A DNA stretch of 64,000 nt from Calothrix sp. NIES-3974 (lineage in GTDB: Bacteria > Cyanobacteriota > Cyanobacteriia > Cyanobacteriales > Nostocaceae). The stretch covers positions 682,001 to 746,000 of the forward strand of contig NZ_AP018254.1 of NCBI RefSeq assembly GCF_002368395.1. Reading direction: 5' to 3'. Under the pieces are notes generated by a model. That model worked only from the letters and a program-made list of their open reading frames with translations, searched no databases and was not told the origin of the DNA. This document shows positions 10,782-20,950 of the stretch, in pieces; the first letter of the stretch is position 1; each line of letters starts with the position of its first letter. A program made the position numbers and the translations under genes.

Positions 10782-11420
10782 ATGACTCTCAATTTATACT
10801 TTCTACGACACGGAGAAACTACTTTTAGTCAAAGTGGTAATTTTTGCGGTGAAACTGATGCGGAGTTGACACCGGAAGGTATACAGATGGCATACAGTTT
10901 TGCTGATGTTTATCAAAAATTGAAATGGGAAGCGGTTTATGTCAGTCCAATGAAACGCACGATCGCAACTGCAAAACCATTGTGTGATGCTATCGGTATG
11001 GATATGCAGTTGCGTAGCGGACTTCGGGAAGGTAGTTATGGGGAATGGGAAGCCAAAAGTAAATCCTTTGCCCAGGAAAATTACCCGGAAAACTATATAA
11101 AATGGTTAACAGAACCTGCTTGGAATGCACCCAAGGGTGGGGAAACGGCCGTGGATATCGCCAACCGCTCTATGCCGGTGATTGCGGAAATTCAAGAAAA
11201 ACATCCCCAGGGTAATGTGTTAGTGGTTTCCCACAAAGCCACGATTCGGATTATGCTGTGTAGCTTGTTGGGAATTGATTTAGGACGTTATCGCTATCGG
11301 GTGAATATTTTGGTCGCGTCGGTGAGCATGGTCAAATTTGATGTTAATGGTCCCTTGTTAGAAATATTAGGCGATCGCCACCATATTCCGGAGCATATTC
11401 GCTCTCGTCCAGGAACCTAA
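10782..11420 (+). CDS. Histidine phosphatase family protein (phosphoglycerate mutase-like)
   Basis: 212 aa of the dPGM/histidine phosphatase fold. It opens with LYFLRHGET, where the nucleophilic His lies in the RHGE motif, then YVSPMKRT, then the acid residue in LREGSYGEWE, and the second catalytic His in VVSHKATIR. Such proteins may be phosphoglycerate mutases or phosphatases of sugar phosphates; sequence does not separate them. The glycolytic neighbours make a sugar-phosphate role plausible. The length is normal and the start follows directly from the family N-terminus. Confidence 0.88.
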   Translation: MTLNLYFLRHGETTFSQSGNFCGETDAELTPEGIQMAYSFADVYQKLKWEAVYVSPMKRTIATAKPLCDAIGMDMQLRSGLREGSYGEWEAKSKSFAQENYPENYIKWLTEPAWNAPKGGETAVDIANRSMPVIAEIQEKHPQGNVLVVSHKATIRIMLCSLLGIDLGRYRYRVNILVASVSMVKFDVNGPLLEILGDRHHIPEHIRSRPGT

Positions 11421-11773
11421 TTCGGTTTTGGATTTGAGATTACTCTGCGAAAAGCCCCACTAGGTGCGTCTATGGATTTTGGAGTATGTTTTAAAAGTCG
11501 ATTTTAATACTAGGACTTACGCAAAAGCTAAGGTCACTGGAACCGAAACGTAGCTTGCTTCCCGAAACTGCGTTTCAGTGGCTGCGGACAAATTTTCTTT
11601 GCGTAAGTACTGAATACTTAACAAGCTCGTTTTTTTGGAGCAGGGAGAAGGGAGTCAGGAGTAGTTGATGATGGTATATTTCCCTTTTGATTGGTTGACA
11701 GTTAACAATTAACAATCAACATTTAACTACTCTGTCTAAGTAAAAGCTCAGTTTATTGCCGTGTAAAGCTTAA
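11421..11773. other. Intergenic region with a MITE-like element and STRR heptamers
   Basis: It holds an element at 11511-11614 with inverted ends, and at about 11692-11725 a run of 7-base repeats (TTGACAG, TTAACAA, TTAACAA, TCAACAT). No gene is seen. Confidence 0.6.
11511..11614. repeat. MITE-like element with TAGGACTTACGCAAA ends
   Basis: The left end TAGGACTTACGCAAAAG is mirrored at the right by CTTTGCGTAAGTACT, about 104 bp apart. Related ends occur at 31027-31150 and a single degenerate end near 52850. There is no coding capacity. Confidence 0.6.
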
Positions 11774-13483
11774 CTACCGAATTTGAGTTAATAATTCTTG
11801 AACTCGTTTGGCGCTGGAATTATCACCCTGTTGAGTATATAATTTGATTGCCATTTCCCAAGCTTGTCTTGCTGCGGATGTTTGCTGGAGAGCTTGGAGG
11901 GCGTTACCCTTGTTTTCGTAGGCTGGTGCATGGTCAGGACGACGTTGGATGACGCGATCGCAATCTTTGATGGCATCTTGATATTTTTGACGGGCAAATC
12001 GGGCTAAACTGCGTTGGTAGTAGGCTTCCACGTAGTTATTATTGATTTGGATGGCGTAGTCATAGTCTTGAGTGGCTTCTCGGTATTTACCGATGGCGTA
12101 TCTTGCCATACCTCGGTTGAGGAATAATTCAGCCCAGCGGTGGGAGTGATCTACGGCTTTGTCGTAGTCTTTAATGGCTGCGGGATAGTTTTTCAAGGCA
12201 AATTGAGCTAATCCACGGGTATGGTAAGCTTTGGCTAGTTTCGGGTCTAAATTCAAGGCTGTGGTTGCGGTGTTAATTGCCTGTTGATAGTCGGTTTGTA
12301 ATCGGTAAATTTCGGCTTTACCCGCGTAGGCTGGTGCGTGTCTATTATCACTTTGAATTGCCCTGTCAAAATCTGCGAAAGCGGCGGGATAATTTTGTTG
12401 CTGAGTATAAATTAATCCTCTCCCCGTCAAGGCGATGGGGTTATTACCCTCAATTGTTAAAACTCGATTGTAATCTGCTAAGGCTGCTGATGTATTCTGG
12501 AGTTGGGAGTGGGCAGAAGCTCGTTGGATGTAGGCATTTACGAGTTGTGGATCGCGATTTAAAGCTTGATTGAACATGGCGATCGCTGCTTGATATTTTT
12601 GTTGTCCCAGCAAGTTATTTCCCCATCGCAACCAATCGCTAGCATCGGCGGTAAAATTATCTGGGGGAAGGTTATCGCTATCTAAATTTGCACCTCGTAA
12701 ATCGGCTGCTTGTAGGTTGACATTGCGCAAATTTGCACCCCGTAAATCGGCATTACGAAAATTTACACCTTGTAAGTTAGCGTTGTTAAAATCCACATTT
12801 CTCAATTTTCCATCACTGAAATTAGCATCACGCAGATTGGCAAAACTGAGATTAGCACCTTCCAATTCTGTACCGCGAAAATCAAAACCTATTAGGTTTG
12901 CACGACTCAAACTGACTCGACGTAAATTAACACCACGTAAGTTTAATAAGCGCAAATCCACACCACTTAAATCTACTCCTTCTAATTGGACATTTTGTAA
13001 TGCGTGATTATCAAATATTGCACCCCTTAATTTGGCTCCATTGAAGCGAGCAAAATCCAATCTTGTACTGCGGAAATCCACATCCGTTAAATCCGCATAA
13101 CTGAAGTTTGCTGAACGCAAATCCGCACCCCGTAAATCAGCGTTACTCAAATCCGCCGAGCTAAAATCTGTATGTCTTAAATTCGCGTGATTCAAGTCAG
13201 CATTACTTAAATCAGCACTTCTAAAATTGGCTCTTACTAAATTAGTTCTAGTTAAATCTGCCCGGCGTAAATTTGCACTGGATAAGTCGGCTCCTTCGAG
13301 ATTCTGTCGGCTGAGGTTTGCTCCCCGCAAATCACAGCGACGGCATTTTTTGGTTTCTAATAGTTGTTTCACATGTTCCGGATTTTCTGCCCGAATTGGT
13401 GAGATGAATAACAATGGGGAGGTAATGATTAAACTAGTGAAGATGGTAGTAATTAATTTTTTTAGGGATAAACTATAAATCAT
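11774..13483 (-). CDS. Exported pentapeptide-repeat and TPR protein
   Basis: 569 aa. An N-terminal hydrophobic segment (about 10-30, ending before AENPEH) looks like a Sec signal peptide. A long run of A(D/N)Lxx pentapeptides (about residues 50-275) forms a right-handed quadrilateral helix, and it is followed by about seven tetratricopeptide repeats (280-560). Such proteins are scaffolds for protein contacts. No catalytic motif is visible. The location is presumably periplasmic or thylakoid-lumenal. Long open frames on the opposite strand here are by-products of the repetitive codons. Function unknown. Confidence 0.85.
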   Translation of the reverse strand: MIYSLSLKKLITTIFTSLIITSPLLFISPIRAENPEHVKQLLETKKCRRCDLRGANLSRQNLEGADLSSANLRRADLTRTNLVRANFRSADLSNADLNHANLRHTDFSSADLSNADLRGADLRSANFSYADLTDVDFRSTRLDFARFNGAKLRGAIFDNHALQNVQLEGVDLSGVDLRLLNLRGVNLRRVSLSRANLIGFDFRGTELEGANLSFANLRDANFSDGKLRNVDFNNANLQGVNFRNADLRGANLRNVNLQAADLRGANLDSDNLPPDNFTADASDWLRWGNNLLGQQKYQAAIAMFNQALNRDPQLVNAYIQRASAHSQLQNTSAALADYNRVLTIEGNNPIALTGRGLIYTQQQNYPAAFADFDRAIQSDNRHAPAYAGKAEIYRLQTDYQQAINTATTALNLDPKLAKAYHTRGLAQFALKNYPAAIKDYDKAVDHSHRWAELFLNRGMARYAIGKYREATQDYDYAIQINNNYVEAYYQRSLARFARQKYQDAIKDCDRVIQRRPDHAPAYENKGNALQALQQTSAARQAWEMAIKLYTQQGDNSSAKRVQELLTQIR

Positions 13484-14130
13484 ATTTATATATTTAGACT
13501 ACATTTAGACAATATCGGATATGGAAATTCAGATGATTGTGGTGTTAATCCAAAATGTTGATAATTATAATTTCTACCCAAAATCTAAAATCCCCTCGCT
13601 CCTGCTTCGTGAATGAAGGCAGAGCCTTCAACTCACTAAGCGACCACGCGGAGCATGGTCACTAGATAAAAAGTTAATACTCGGTTTATTTCAGCCAACC
13701 TGTAATAGTGGCATTTTCGACAATAATGCTAGCCTAATGGCACGGCTTTTGCCTACGCGTACTCGTAGCCTGGATTTCTCACGAGTAAGTTGTAAGCCTT
13801 GAGTAACGGATTGATTTTCTGACTACTCCCTACTCCCTCACAATTCCCTGTGGGTTTTAGGGTTTTGTGAGAAATGCGGGGTAGGATAATCCACAATCGG
13901 ATACGATTAAAGAAATAGATGATTATAGGTATCTAATGGTTCCAATCAGTGGGGATAAAAATAATTACAACTACCATTGATAAATAAAATCTTGCCAAAA
14001 AATTATCCTCAACGGGGATAGTGGAAAGAACCGTCGATAGATTGAAAAGTTTAAATATCTTAATGAATTTATGTGCTATGATTTAAGATTTAAAACCAAA
14101 CTGTTCCGTACCAACTAATTATCCATCGTC
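13484..14130. other. Intergenic region with dispersed repeats
   Basis: No gene is seen. It contains the short repeat ACCACGCGGAGCATGGTC near 13646 and a copy of a repeat with ATTTCTCA/TGAGAAAT ends at 13769-13881. Confidence 0.55.
13769..13881 (-). repeat. Dispersed element with ATTTCTCA/TGAGAAAT ends, copy 1
   Basis: It starts CCTGGATTTCTCACGAGTAA and ends GTTTTGTGAGAAATGCGGGG. The same two ends and the same inner text (ACTCAAGGCTTACAACTTACTC in the other orientation) recur at 23342-23504, 36298-36399 and, degraded, 46251-46384. Confidence 0.7.
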
Positions 14131-14808
14131 ATGGGGTGCATTTACAATTTTCAAACAAAAGTGATTACGTTATTGGCATTAGCTTGTTCTTGGGGAACAC
14201 AGTATGTTAGCCATGCTCAAACAGTAAAAACTCCTCATCCCCCTTTGAACCAGCAAGTTGAAGAAGTTGCATCCCTACTAGAAGGTAAAATGCGGACAGT
14301 AATTCCAGCGAAGGGGAATCTGCCAACCACAAGCGTGATTATGATAACCTGTAGAGTCCGCTTGCAAAATCCTCAAAAGCCTGATTCCATATATCTTTAC
14401 CAAGAACAAGCTCTGGAAGAAGATTTACGTAAACCATACCGTCAAAGATTGTTGGAATTGTCTGCTGATGCTGCAACTCAAAGTATTCGTTCTCTTGCTT
14501 TCAAACCTAATAACCTGGTAGCTTGGGTAAATTTTTGTGACAAACCCTTAGCATCCCGCACGATTTCAGATATTGATTTACAAACGCAGGTGTGTAGTTT
14601 ATTTTTACGACGTTATCGAGATGGTTATATAGGTGTAACACCTCCTACTGGTTGTCCAACTAACGTCAGAGGTGCTGTCCGCAGTACTAATCGGGTGATT
14701 TTGCAAAAAAACAAAATGCAAACCTGGGATAGGGGTTATGATGCGAATGGAAAGCAGGTCTGGGGTGCAAGGGAGGAATCCTATCAGTTTGAACGAATTA
14801 GTAATTAA
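14131..14808 (+). CDS. CpcT/CpeT-like chromophore-lyase family protein with signal peptide
   Basis: 225 aa. The region from about residue 40 follows the CpcT/CpeT family: EEVASLLEG, then LYQEQALEED and KPYRQRLLEL, then GCPTNVRGAVRST and WDRGYDANGKQVWGA near the end. CpcT attaches phycocyanobilin to Cys153 of phycocyanin beta; relatives act on other subunits or have unknown roles. Residues 1-30 form a hydrophobic segment ending VSHAQT, which resembles a cleaved signal peptide. That is odd for an enzyme of cytoplasmic phycobilisome assembly, so this branch may do something else. It stands alone on the + strand between exported proteins. Confidence 0.72.
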   Translation: MGCIYNFQTKVITLLALACSWGTQYVSHAQTVKTPHPPLNQQVEEVASLLEGKMRTVIPAKGNLPTTSVIMITCRVRLQNPQKPDSIYLYQEQALEEDLRKPYRQRLLELSADAATQSIRSLAFKPNNLVAWVNFCDKPLASRTISDIDLQTQVCSLFLRRYRDGYIGVTPPTGCPTNVRGAVRSTNRVILQKNKMQTWDRGYDANGKQVWGAREESYQFERISN

Positions 14809-15120
14809 TAATTCGTAATTTGTAATAACGCAAGTTGCTAGTTAGTGCCTCTATTAAATAAGTAGGTGGGTGGTGAAAATTGTCGTTAAGAGACGCGATA
14901 TATCGGGTCTGTACTAGGGAGAGACGCTATATATCGCGTCTGTAAGGCTTTGAGCCGAATGCTCGGTTACATTGCGGTTTTATGTGTAATTGCACCTACC
15001 TACTTAATCGCTAACAGAGATTTTTGGTTTTAAATTATGTTGAGCAGCGTATTTTTGCTTGCTATTAAAGACGGAATTCGCCTATGATATCCAGGAAATA
15101 AAAAGTATTGATTAACACAA
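14809..15120. other. Intergenic region with two palindromic repeats
   Basis: Two AGACGCGATATATCGCGTCT-type palindromes lie at 14891-14910 (one mismatch) and 14922-14941 (one mismatch). They belong to a family found at many gene ends in this window. No gene is seen. Confidence 0.6.
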
Positions 15121-15837
15121 ATGAAATTCTCTCCTACAAAAATATTTTTAACTTGTCTGATTAGCTTTTTAGTATTACCTTTCCTTCCTATCCATACTCT
15201 AGCTCAAACTAATTTAGTTGCAGAAAGATTGGGTTTAAGCTGTGACCAAATTCTGAAGATGAAGACAGATAAATGGAGTGAGTATTACACGCAAAGAAGA
15301 GGGTTTTCTGAAGTTGATCAAAATACAGCTTTTGTTGTGTATGGAGATTGTCATCAACAAAGAAATAATTCTTTAGCGAAAAGACTTTCTCCGGTTCAAA
15401 ATCAGAGGATTGCTAGGTATCGTAAGTTATTTAGGGATTATCGAGTGGCTTCTGAATATTTGACAATGGCTTATGCTGGTGGAGGGACTTTATATGGTCA
15501 TCTGGCTGTGCGGGGGGTAGTGATAGATGAAGAGATGGTTGAGAAAATTATTAATTTATATTTGCAGGGAAATCGGAGGAATATTGGTTTAGATCCGCAA
15601 CTGCGTGCTAGTATCATCAATCGTATTCGCAGGAAATTGGAAGTAGGAAATCCCCAAATAGCGAAAAATCGAGCTGTTTTAGCAGAGTGGAATACGCAAA
15701 AACAAGCAAATACTGAATATGGGAATATGCTGCGTAGTTTGAATGAGATTGAGGCAATGTTAAAACAGGAACGGCAAGATGTTGGTCGGGTGATTATTCA
15801 ATATGTGGATAAATCTACTAATCCGCGCTATTTTTGA
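15121..15837 (+). CDS. Exported protein of unknown function
   Basis: 238 aa, not recognised. Residues 1-29 are a clear signal peptide (charged start, hydrophobic core, cut probably after HTLAQ). The mature part is basic and largely helical by composition, with RIARYRKLFRDYR in the middle and an ALLKQE-like helix near the C-terminus. Only one Cys pair is evident (SCDQ and GDCHQ), which could form a disulfide in the periplasm. It follows the CpcT-like gene on the same strand, separated by 312 bases, so an operon is unlikely. Confidence 0.7.
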   Translation: MKFSPTKIFLTCLISFLVLPFLPIHTLAQTNLVAERLGLSCDQILKMKTDKWSEYYTQRRGFSEVDQNTAFVVYGDCHQQRNNSLAKRLSPVQNQRIARYRKLFRDYRVASEYLTMAYAGGGTLYGHLAVRGVVIDEEMVEKIINLYLQGNRRNIGLDPQLRASIINRIRRKLEVGNPQIAKNRAVLAEWNTQKQANTEYGNMLRSLNEIEAMLKQERQDVGRVIIQYVDKSTNPRYF

Positions 15838-15847
15838 TGGTCAGGAA

Positions 15848-15876
15848 GTAGAGACGACCCAACGGGTTGTCTCTAC
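15848..15876. terminator. Palindrome GTAGAGACGACCC...GTCTCTAC after a gene end
   Basis: A long inverted repeat of the GTAGAGAC family starts 10 bases after the preceding stop codon. It has no strong T-run, so it may work as a terminator or only be a dispersed palindrome. Confidence 0.45.
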
Positions 15877-16106
15877 TGTTTCCCGCGAAAGGGGGTGAAG
15901 GCTTTGCCTATAGCGCTAAAGCGCGAATAAGAGCCAAATTATTACAACTACCTTTCGACATAGAATATTACTTAGAACTTCACCAATATCATCCCTGTAG
16001 TTATAACTGGAGATACACCCCTTTAATCCCCACTTATTTGTATGCTGATGGCCATTCAAAGCAAATAAATTAACTTTTTACACGAAAAAACTGGGATGGC
16101 TATCTC

Positions 16107-16916
16107 ATGAAAGGATTAAAGGGGAAAACAGCTTTAATTACAGGTGCAACATCAGGAATTGGACAAGCGATCGCGATTCGACTTGCTCAGGAGGGTTGTC
16201 ATGTTGCGATTAATTACCGTCGTAATCCGGAATCTGCGGAGGATACCCAAACACAAGCGATGGAAAAAGCTTGTCATCAAATGGAAGATTGTGGAGTGCG
16301 ATCGCTAATTGTACAGGGGGATGTGTCCCAGGAAGTTGATATTATCAAGATGGTGGAGACAACCATCGAGAAGTTGGGAAGTTTGGATATTTTAATTAAT
16401 AATGCGGGAATTCAGACTGAAAGTCCCTCCCATGAAGTGGAAACGGCTGATTTTGACCGGGTGTTAAATGTAAATCTGCGTGGAGCTTTTCTGTGTGCGA
16501 GGGAAACGATTAAGCATTTATTAGCCACTAATCGTCCGGGTGTGATTATTAATATTTCTAGTGTGCATGAAATTATACCTAGACCCTTCTATGCTAGTTA
16601 CTCTATCAGTAAGGGGGGAATGGGTAATTTAACCAAAACCCTAGCCTTAGAATATGCTCAACAGGGAATCCGTGTGAATGGGATTGCTCCGGGTGCAACG
16701 GTGACACCAATTAACGATGATTGGACAAATGACCCGGAAAAACGAGCTGTGGTGGAAAGTCATATTCCGATGGGAAGGGCGGGAACTACGGAGGAGATGG
16801 CGGCAGCAGTAGCATTTTTAGCATCTGATGAGGCTGCCTATATTACTGGACAGACTTTATTTATTGACGGTGGTTTGACCCTGTATGCAGACTTCCGTGA
16901 AGCTTGGTCTGCGTAG
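16107..16916 (+). CDS. SDR family oxidoreductase (glucose 1-dehydrogenase-like)
   Basis: 269 aa classical short-chain dehydrogenase. It has the cofactor motif TGATSGIG, NNAGI, the active-site Ser in ISSVHE and the catalytic YSISK, and ends with FIDGG. The overall pattern, including WTNDPEKRAV, resembles proteins annotated as glucose 1-dehydrogenases. The likely reaction is NAD(P)-dependent oxidation of a sugar or polyol. The neighbours downstream are a glycosidase and a gluconolactonase-like protein, which agrees with glucose as substrate. Exact specificity cannot be read. Confidence 0.85.
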   Translation: MKGLKGKTALITGATSGIGQAIAIRLAQEGCHVAINYRRNPESAEDTQTQAMEKACHQMEDCGVRSLIVQGDVSQEVDIIKMVETTIEKLGSLDILINNAGIQTESPSHEVETADFDRVLNVNLRGAFLCARETIKHLLATNRPGVIINISSVHEIIPRPFYASYSISKGGMGNLTKTLALEYAQQGIRVNGIAPGATVTPINDDWTNDPEKRAVVESHIPMGRAGTTEEMAAAVAFLASDEAAYITGQTLFIDGGLTLYADFREAWSA

Positions 16917-17057
16917 GTGAGGGGAGTATGGGGAAGACATGCTCATATCAGAGTTTTCGCTAAATGGTATCGGATATGGGGTTTTGAGCGTAGATATCTG
17001 TAACACCAAACATGTGAATTATAAATGTTTACATTTTGGATTAAAACCACAATCACC

Positions 17058-17086
17058 GTAGAGACGTAGCATTGCTACGTTTCTAC
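17058..17086. repeat. GTAGAGAC-family palindrome
   Basis: GTAGAGACGTAGC and GCTACGTTTCTAC form an inverted repeat between the SDR and glycosidase genes. One mismatch is present in the outer arm. Confidence 0.5.
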
Positions 17087-17158
17087 ACAACACGACGTAA
17101 AATTTTCAATTCATATTTGTATTCGCAACGCCATCCAAAATCTAAAATCTAAAATCCA

Positions 17159-19798
17159 ATGACTGTCGAAGAAACAAGATTAGAACAAGACCGTTCCCGT
17201 GTAGCTTATTGGCGACGCTGGGGTCCCTATTTGAGTGAGCGTCAATGGGGTACGGTACGAGAAGATTATAGCAGTGATGGGTCAGCGTGGGATTATTTTC
17301 CCCATGACCAAGCGCGATCGCGTGCTTATCGTTGGGGTGAGGATGGTATCGGTGGGATTTCTGATAATCACCAACGTTTGTGTTTTGTGATCGCGTTGTG
17401 GAATGGTCAAGACCCGATTTTGAAGGAGCGAATTTTCGGTTTGTCGGGTCCGGAGGGTAATCATGGGGAAGATGTGAAGGAATATTATTTTTATTTGGAT
17501 AATCTGCCTTCCCATGCATATATGCAGTATCTCTATAAGTATCCCCAAAGGGCTTTTCCCTACGAAGAGTTGGTACGGGTAAATCGGGAACGGGGTTTCC
17601 ATGACCCGGAATATGAGTTGATGGATACGGGTATTTTTGATGGGGATGAGTATTTTGATGTGTTTGTAGAGTATGCTAAATCCTCCCCGGAGGATATATT
17701 AATTCAAGTTCGGGTCATTAATCGTTCTGATACTTCTAAGTCTTTGCATTTGTTACCAACTCTATGGTTTCGTAATACCTGGTCATGGTTTAAAAATGCG
17801 GAAAAACCCCTATTAAAACAAGTTTCGGGAAATGAGCAGGTTGTCTATGCATCCCACCCGACTTTGGGGGAATACTGGTTCTATAGCCATGCTGCGGATG
17901 ATTTACTGTTTACGGAAAACGAAACCAATCTGCAACGTTTGTTTGGGGTTGAGAATTCCAGTCCCTATGTGAAGGATGGTATTAATGATTATATTGTGGA
18001 GGGACGTAAGGAAGCGGTAAATCTGAAGCGGGAAGGTACTAAGGTCGCTGCTTACTATTTCCGGGAATTTGCACCAGGGGAGGAACAGATATTTCACTTG
18101 CGTTTGACAAATCAGTCACCCCAAACCTGTCAACAACCCTTTGGGGAGGGGTTTATCAATACCTTTCATCAGCGACAACGGGAAGCAGACGAGTTTTATC
18201 AACGGATTTTAGGTCATTCCTGTGATCCAGATACCCAAAGGGTGCAAAGACAAGCTTTTGCCGGATTATTGTGGACAAAGCAATATTACCATTATGTGGT
18301 GGAGGACTGGTTAAAGGGGGATGACAACCAACCTCGACCCCATCGTCACTACCTGCGGAATCGGGAATGGCTGCACCTATTTAATGATGATATCTTGTCC
18401 ATGCCGGATAAATGGGAATTTCCCTGGTATGCAGCTTGGGATTTAGCTTTTCATATGATTCCCTTTGCCTTGATTGACCCGGATTTTGCCAAACGTCAAC
18501 TGAGTCGCTTAACGCGGGAATGGTATCTCCATCCTAACGGACAAATGCCAGCCTATGAATGGCATTTTAGTGATGTGAATCCACCAGTCCATGCTTGGGG
18601 AACCCTGCGAGTTTATCAAATTGAGAAGGAAATCTACGGTCGTGCAGACCGGGAGTTTTTAGAAAGGGTGTTTCAAAAGCTACTTTTAAACTTTACCTGG
18701 TGGGTGAACCGCAAGGACGAAAACGGTAATAACCTCTTTGAAGGGGGATTCCTGGGATTAGATAATATTGGAATTTTCGATCGCAGTTCCCAAATGCCGA
18801 CTGGGGGATATCTAGAGCAATCAGACGGTACAAGTTGGATGGGAATGTACTGCTTGAATATGTTAGATATTGCCCTAGAACTAGCCGAAACCAATCCCGT
18901 TTATGAAGACATCGCCAGCAAATTTTTCGAGCATTTTCTCTATATTGCGGATGCCATGAATCACATGGGAGGTGAGGATATTCACCTATGGGATGACACC
19001 GACCAATTCTTCTACGATGTCCTCCATACCGCTAACAACGAACGTCACCACCTCAAAGTTCGGTCAATGGTGGGATTAATCCCCCTGTTTGCCACCACCA
19101 TATTACCTGCATCCATCTTTGCCAAATTCCCCGACTTCAAACGACGCTTCGACTGGTTCGTCGCTAACCGTCCCCAACTTCAGGAAAATATCGCCTCCCT
19201 TGTAGCCGAAAATGCCACAGGTTGTCACATGTTAGCGATCGCCAGTCCCGAACGCTTAAGGAAAATCCTGCAACGGATGCTAGACGAAACCGAATTTTTG
19301 AGTGACTATGGTGTGCGATCGCTTTCCCGTTACCATGCAGAACATCCCTATACTTTCGGTGTCGGTGGACAAACCTACCAAGTCGGTTATGAACCCGCAG
19401 AATCCACCAACGGCATGTTTGGTGGTAATTCTAACTGGCGTGGTCCGGTGTGGTTTCCAGTGAATTATTTATTAATCGAGTCGTTGCAAAAGTTTTACAG
19501 TTTCTTAGGCGAAGACTTTACCGTAGAATACCCCACTGGTTCCGGTATATATTACACCCTTGCCGAAGTTGCCACGGATATATCCCAACGTCTAACCAAT
19601 ATTTTCCTTCGTAATTCAGAGGGATATCGTCCCGTCCACGGTCATCGTCACCAATTCCAAACCGACCCCCATTGGCGTGACCTCATCCTATTTTACGAAT
19701 ATTTCCACGGCGACAACGGCTCCGGTTTAGGAGCAAACCATCAAACCGGTTGGTCTGCCCTAGTTGCGACGTTAATCGGTAATTTGGTCAAGATGTAG
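17159..19798 (+). CDS. GH63/MGH1-like glycosidase
   Basis: 879 aa, with no signal peptide, so cytosolic. The C-terminal two thirds is an (alpha/alpha)6 barrel of the MGH1/GH63 type: [36 protein letters not shown] and near the end [13 protein letters not shown], a signature of GH63 glucosidases. The likely role is hydrolysis of alpha-linked glucose from a small glycoside such as mannosylglycerate, glucosylglycerate or a disaccharide. The start ATG directly follows heptameric AAAATCT repeats. It lies between SDR and SMP-30 genes on the same strand. The substrate is not readable. Confidence 0.82.
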   Translation: MTVEETRLEQDRSRVAYWRRWGPYLSERQWGTVREDYSSDGSAWDYFPHDQARSRAYRWGEDGIGGISDNHQRLCFVIALWNGQDPILKERIFGLSGPEGNHGEDVKEYYFYLDNLPSHAYMQYLYKYPQRAFPYEELVRVNRERGFHDPEYELMDTGIFDGDEYFDVFVEYAKSSPEDILIQVRVINRSDTSKSLHLLPTLWFRNTWSWFKNAEKPLLKQVSGNEQVVYASHPTLGEYWFYSHAADDLLFTENETNLQRLFGVENSSPYVKDGINDYIVEGRKEAVNLKREGTKVAAYYFREFAPGEEQIFHLRLTNQSPQTCQQPFGEGFINTFHQRQREADEFYQRILGHSCDPDTQRVQRQAFAGLLWTKQYYHYVVEDWLKGDDNQPRPHRHYLRNREWLHLFNDDILSMPDKWEFPWYAAWDLAFHMIPFALIDPDFAKRQLSRLTREWYLHPNGQMPAYEWHFSDVNPPVHAWGTLRVYQIEKEIYGRADREFLERVFQKLLLNFTWWVNRKDENGNNLFEGGFLGLDNIGIFDRSSQMPTGGYLEQSDGTSWMGMYCLNMLDIALELAETNPVYEDIASKFFEHFLYIADAMNHMGGEDIHLWDDTDQFFYDVLHTANNERHHLKVRSMVGLIPLFATTILPASIFAKFPDFKRRFDWFVANRPQLQENIASLVAENATGCHMLAIASPERLRKILQRMLDETEFLSDYGVRSLSRYHAEHPYTFGVGGQTYQVGYEPAESTNGMFGGNSNWRGPVWFPVNYLLIESLQKFYSFLGEDFTVEYPTGSGIYYTLAEVATDISQRLTNIFLRNSEGYRPVHGHRHQFQTDPHWRDLILFYEYFHGDNGSGLGANHQTGWSALVATLIGNLVKM

Positions 19799-19818
19799 AG
19801 ACGCGATATATCGCGTCT
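19799..19818. terminator. Perfect palindrome directly after the glycosidase stop
   Basis: The 20-bp perfect palindrome AGACGCGATATATCGCGTCT begins on the base after the stop codon (19796-19798). It could terminate or protect the mRNA 3' end before the next gene, which starts 35 bases later. Confidence 0.5.
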
Positions 19819-19853
19819 TACCAAAATAATTTGACAAACCAATAGGGGGCACC

Positions 19854-20756
19854 ATGAATTTAACCACATCACCTGTAAAAAATATTCACCATGCCCGCGC
19901 TCGTCTCGGTGAATGTCCAGTTTGGGACGACCGCCAAAAATGCCTGTATTGGGTAGATATATATAATCATCGCCTTCACCAACTAGAACCAAACACGGGT
20001 AATAATCGTTGCTTTGATGTTGGGGATATGGTGAGTGCGGTAGCAATTAGCGACGAAAACCAATTACTTTTAGGATTACGCGATCGCTTGGCTATCTTCA
20101 ATACGCAAACAGGTGCGATCGCCACCAAATGTCAGGTGCAATTTGACCATGTTAGTACCCGTCTGAATGATGGTAAATGTGACCCTCAAGGACGGTTTTG
20201 GATTGGTTCCGTCAGTGAGGAACCTGCTGCTGCATCCCTGTACCGTTATGACCCCGATGGTTCCCTCCAGGTAATGGAAACCGGATTGACAATTTCCAAT
20301 GGTTTAGGTTGGAGTCCCGACGGTAAGGTATTTTATTTAACCGATTCTGCCGAAAAGCAAATTTACGCCTACGATTTTGATGGGGAAACAGGGGAAATTT
20401 CCCACCGACGGGTTTTGATTGATTTAGCTGATGAACCAGTTGAACCCGACGGATTAGCCATAGACCAACAGGGAAATCTTTGGTCAGCTTTGTGGGATGG
20501 TTGGGCGATCGCTTGTTTTGACCCTACAGGAAAAGAAATCCAGCGCTTGCAATTACCAGTCCAACGTCCTACATCTCCCTGTTTTGGTGGAGCAAATTTA
20601 ACAGATTTGTATATTACCTCCGCATCTGTCGGTCTTTCGCAAACAGAAATTCAACGGGGATTTTATGCAGGGGATGTATTTCATGTTTCTACAACTATCC
20701 CAGGAATGATGATTTCCGCATTTGGGAAAACAGAAAGTAGGGAATGTAATTTGTAA
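19854..20756 (+). CDS. SMP-30/gluconolactonase/LRE family protein
   Basis: 300 aa six-bladed beta-propeller. Metal-site residues typical of the family are visible: Glu in LGECPVWD, Asn in RLNDGKCDPQGRFWIG, Asn in ISNGLGWSPDG, and Asp in EPDGLAID. Members hydrolyse sugar lactones such as gluconolactone using Ca or Zn. With an SDR dehydrogenase and a glycosidase upstream, it could open the lactone formed by sugar oxidation. Gluconate use is not encoded in the window. Length is normal. Confidence 0.85.
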   Translation: MNLTTSPVKNIHHARARLGECPVWDDRQKCLYWVDIYNHRLHQLEPNTGNNRCFDVGDMVSAVAISDENQLLLGLRDRLAIFNTQTGAIATKCQVQFDHVSTRLNDGKCDPQGRFWIGSVSEEPAAASLYRYDPDGSLQVMETGLTISNGLGWSPDGKVFYLTDSAEKQIYAYDFDGETGEISHRRVLIDLADEPVEPDGLAIDQQGNLWSALWDGWAIACFDPTGKEIQRLQLPVQRPTSPCFGGANLTDLYITSASVGLSQTEIQRGFYAGDVFHVSTTIPGMMISAFGKTESRECNL

Positions 20757-20950
20757 TAGCCTACGGCAAGGCTGCGCCTACGTAATACCCGCTACGCGGG
20801 AAGCAAGCTACGTAATTTGAAATGGTTTCTGGTATTGCTTAACTCAAAAATCTATATATGAAAATGATTTTTTTGTAGATTCCATCTGATGCCTAATTTT
20901 ACAGAATTGGTATCACCCAAAATCCAAAATCCCAAATCTAAAATCGAATC

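Noticed and set aside
12277-13478. Long plus-strand frames opposite the pentapeptide/TPR gene
   Set aside because: They mirror repetitive GCxAAxTT codons of the real gene and read as Arg/Lys/Leu-rich nonsense.
15867-16073. 68-codon plus-strand frame after the unknown exported protein
   Set aside because: It starts inside a palindromic repeat and has no conserved features.
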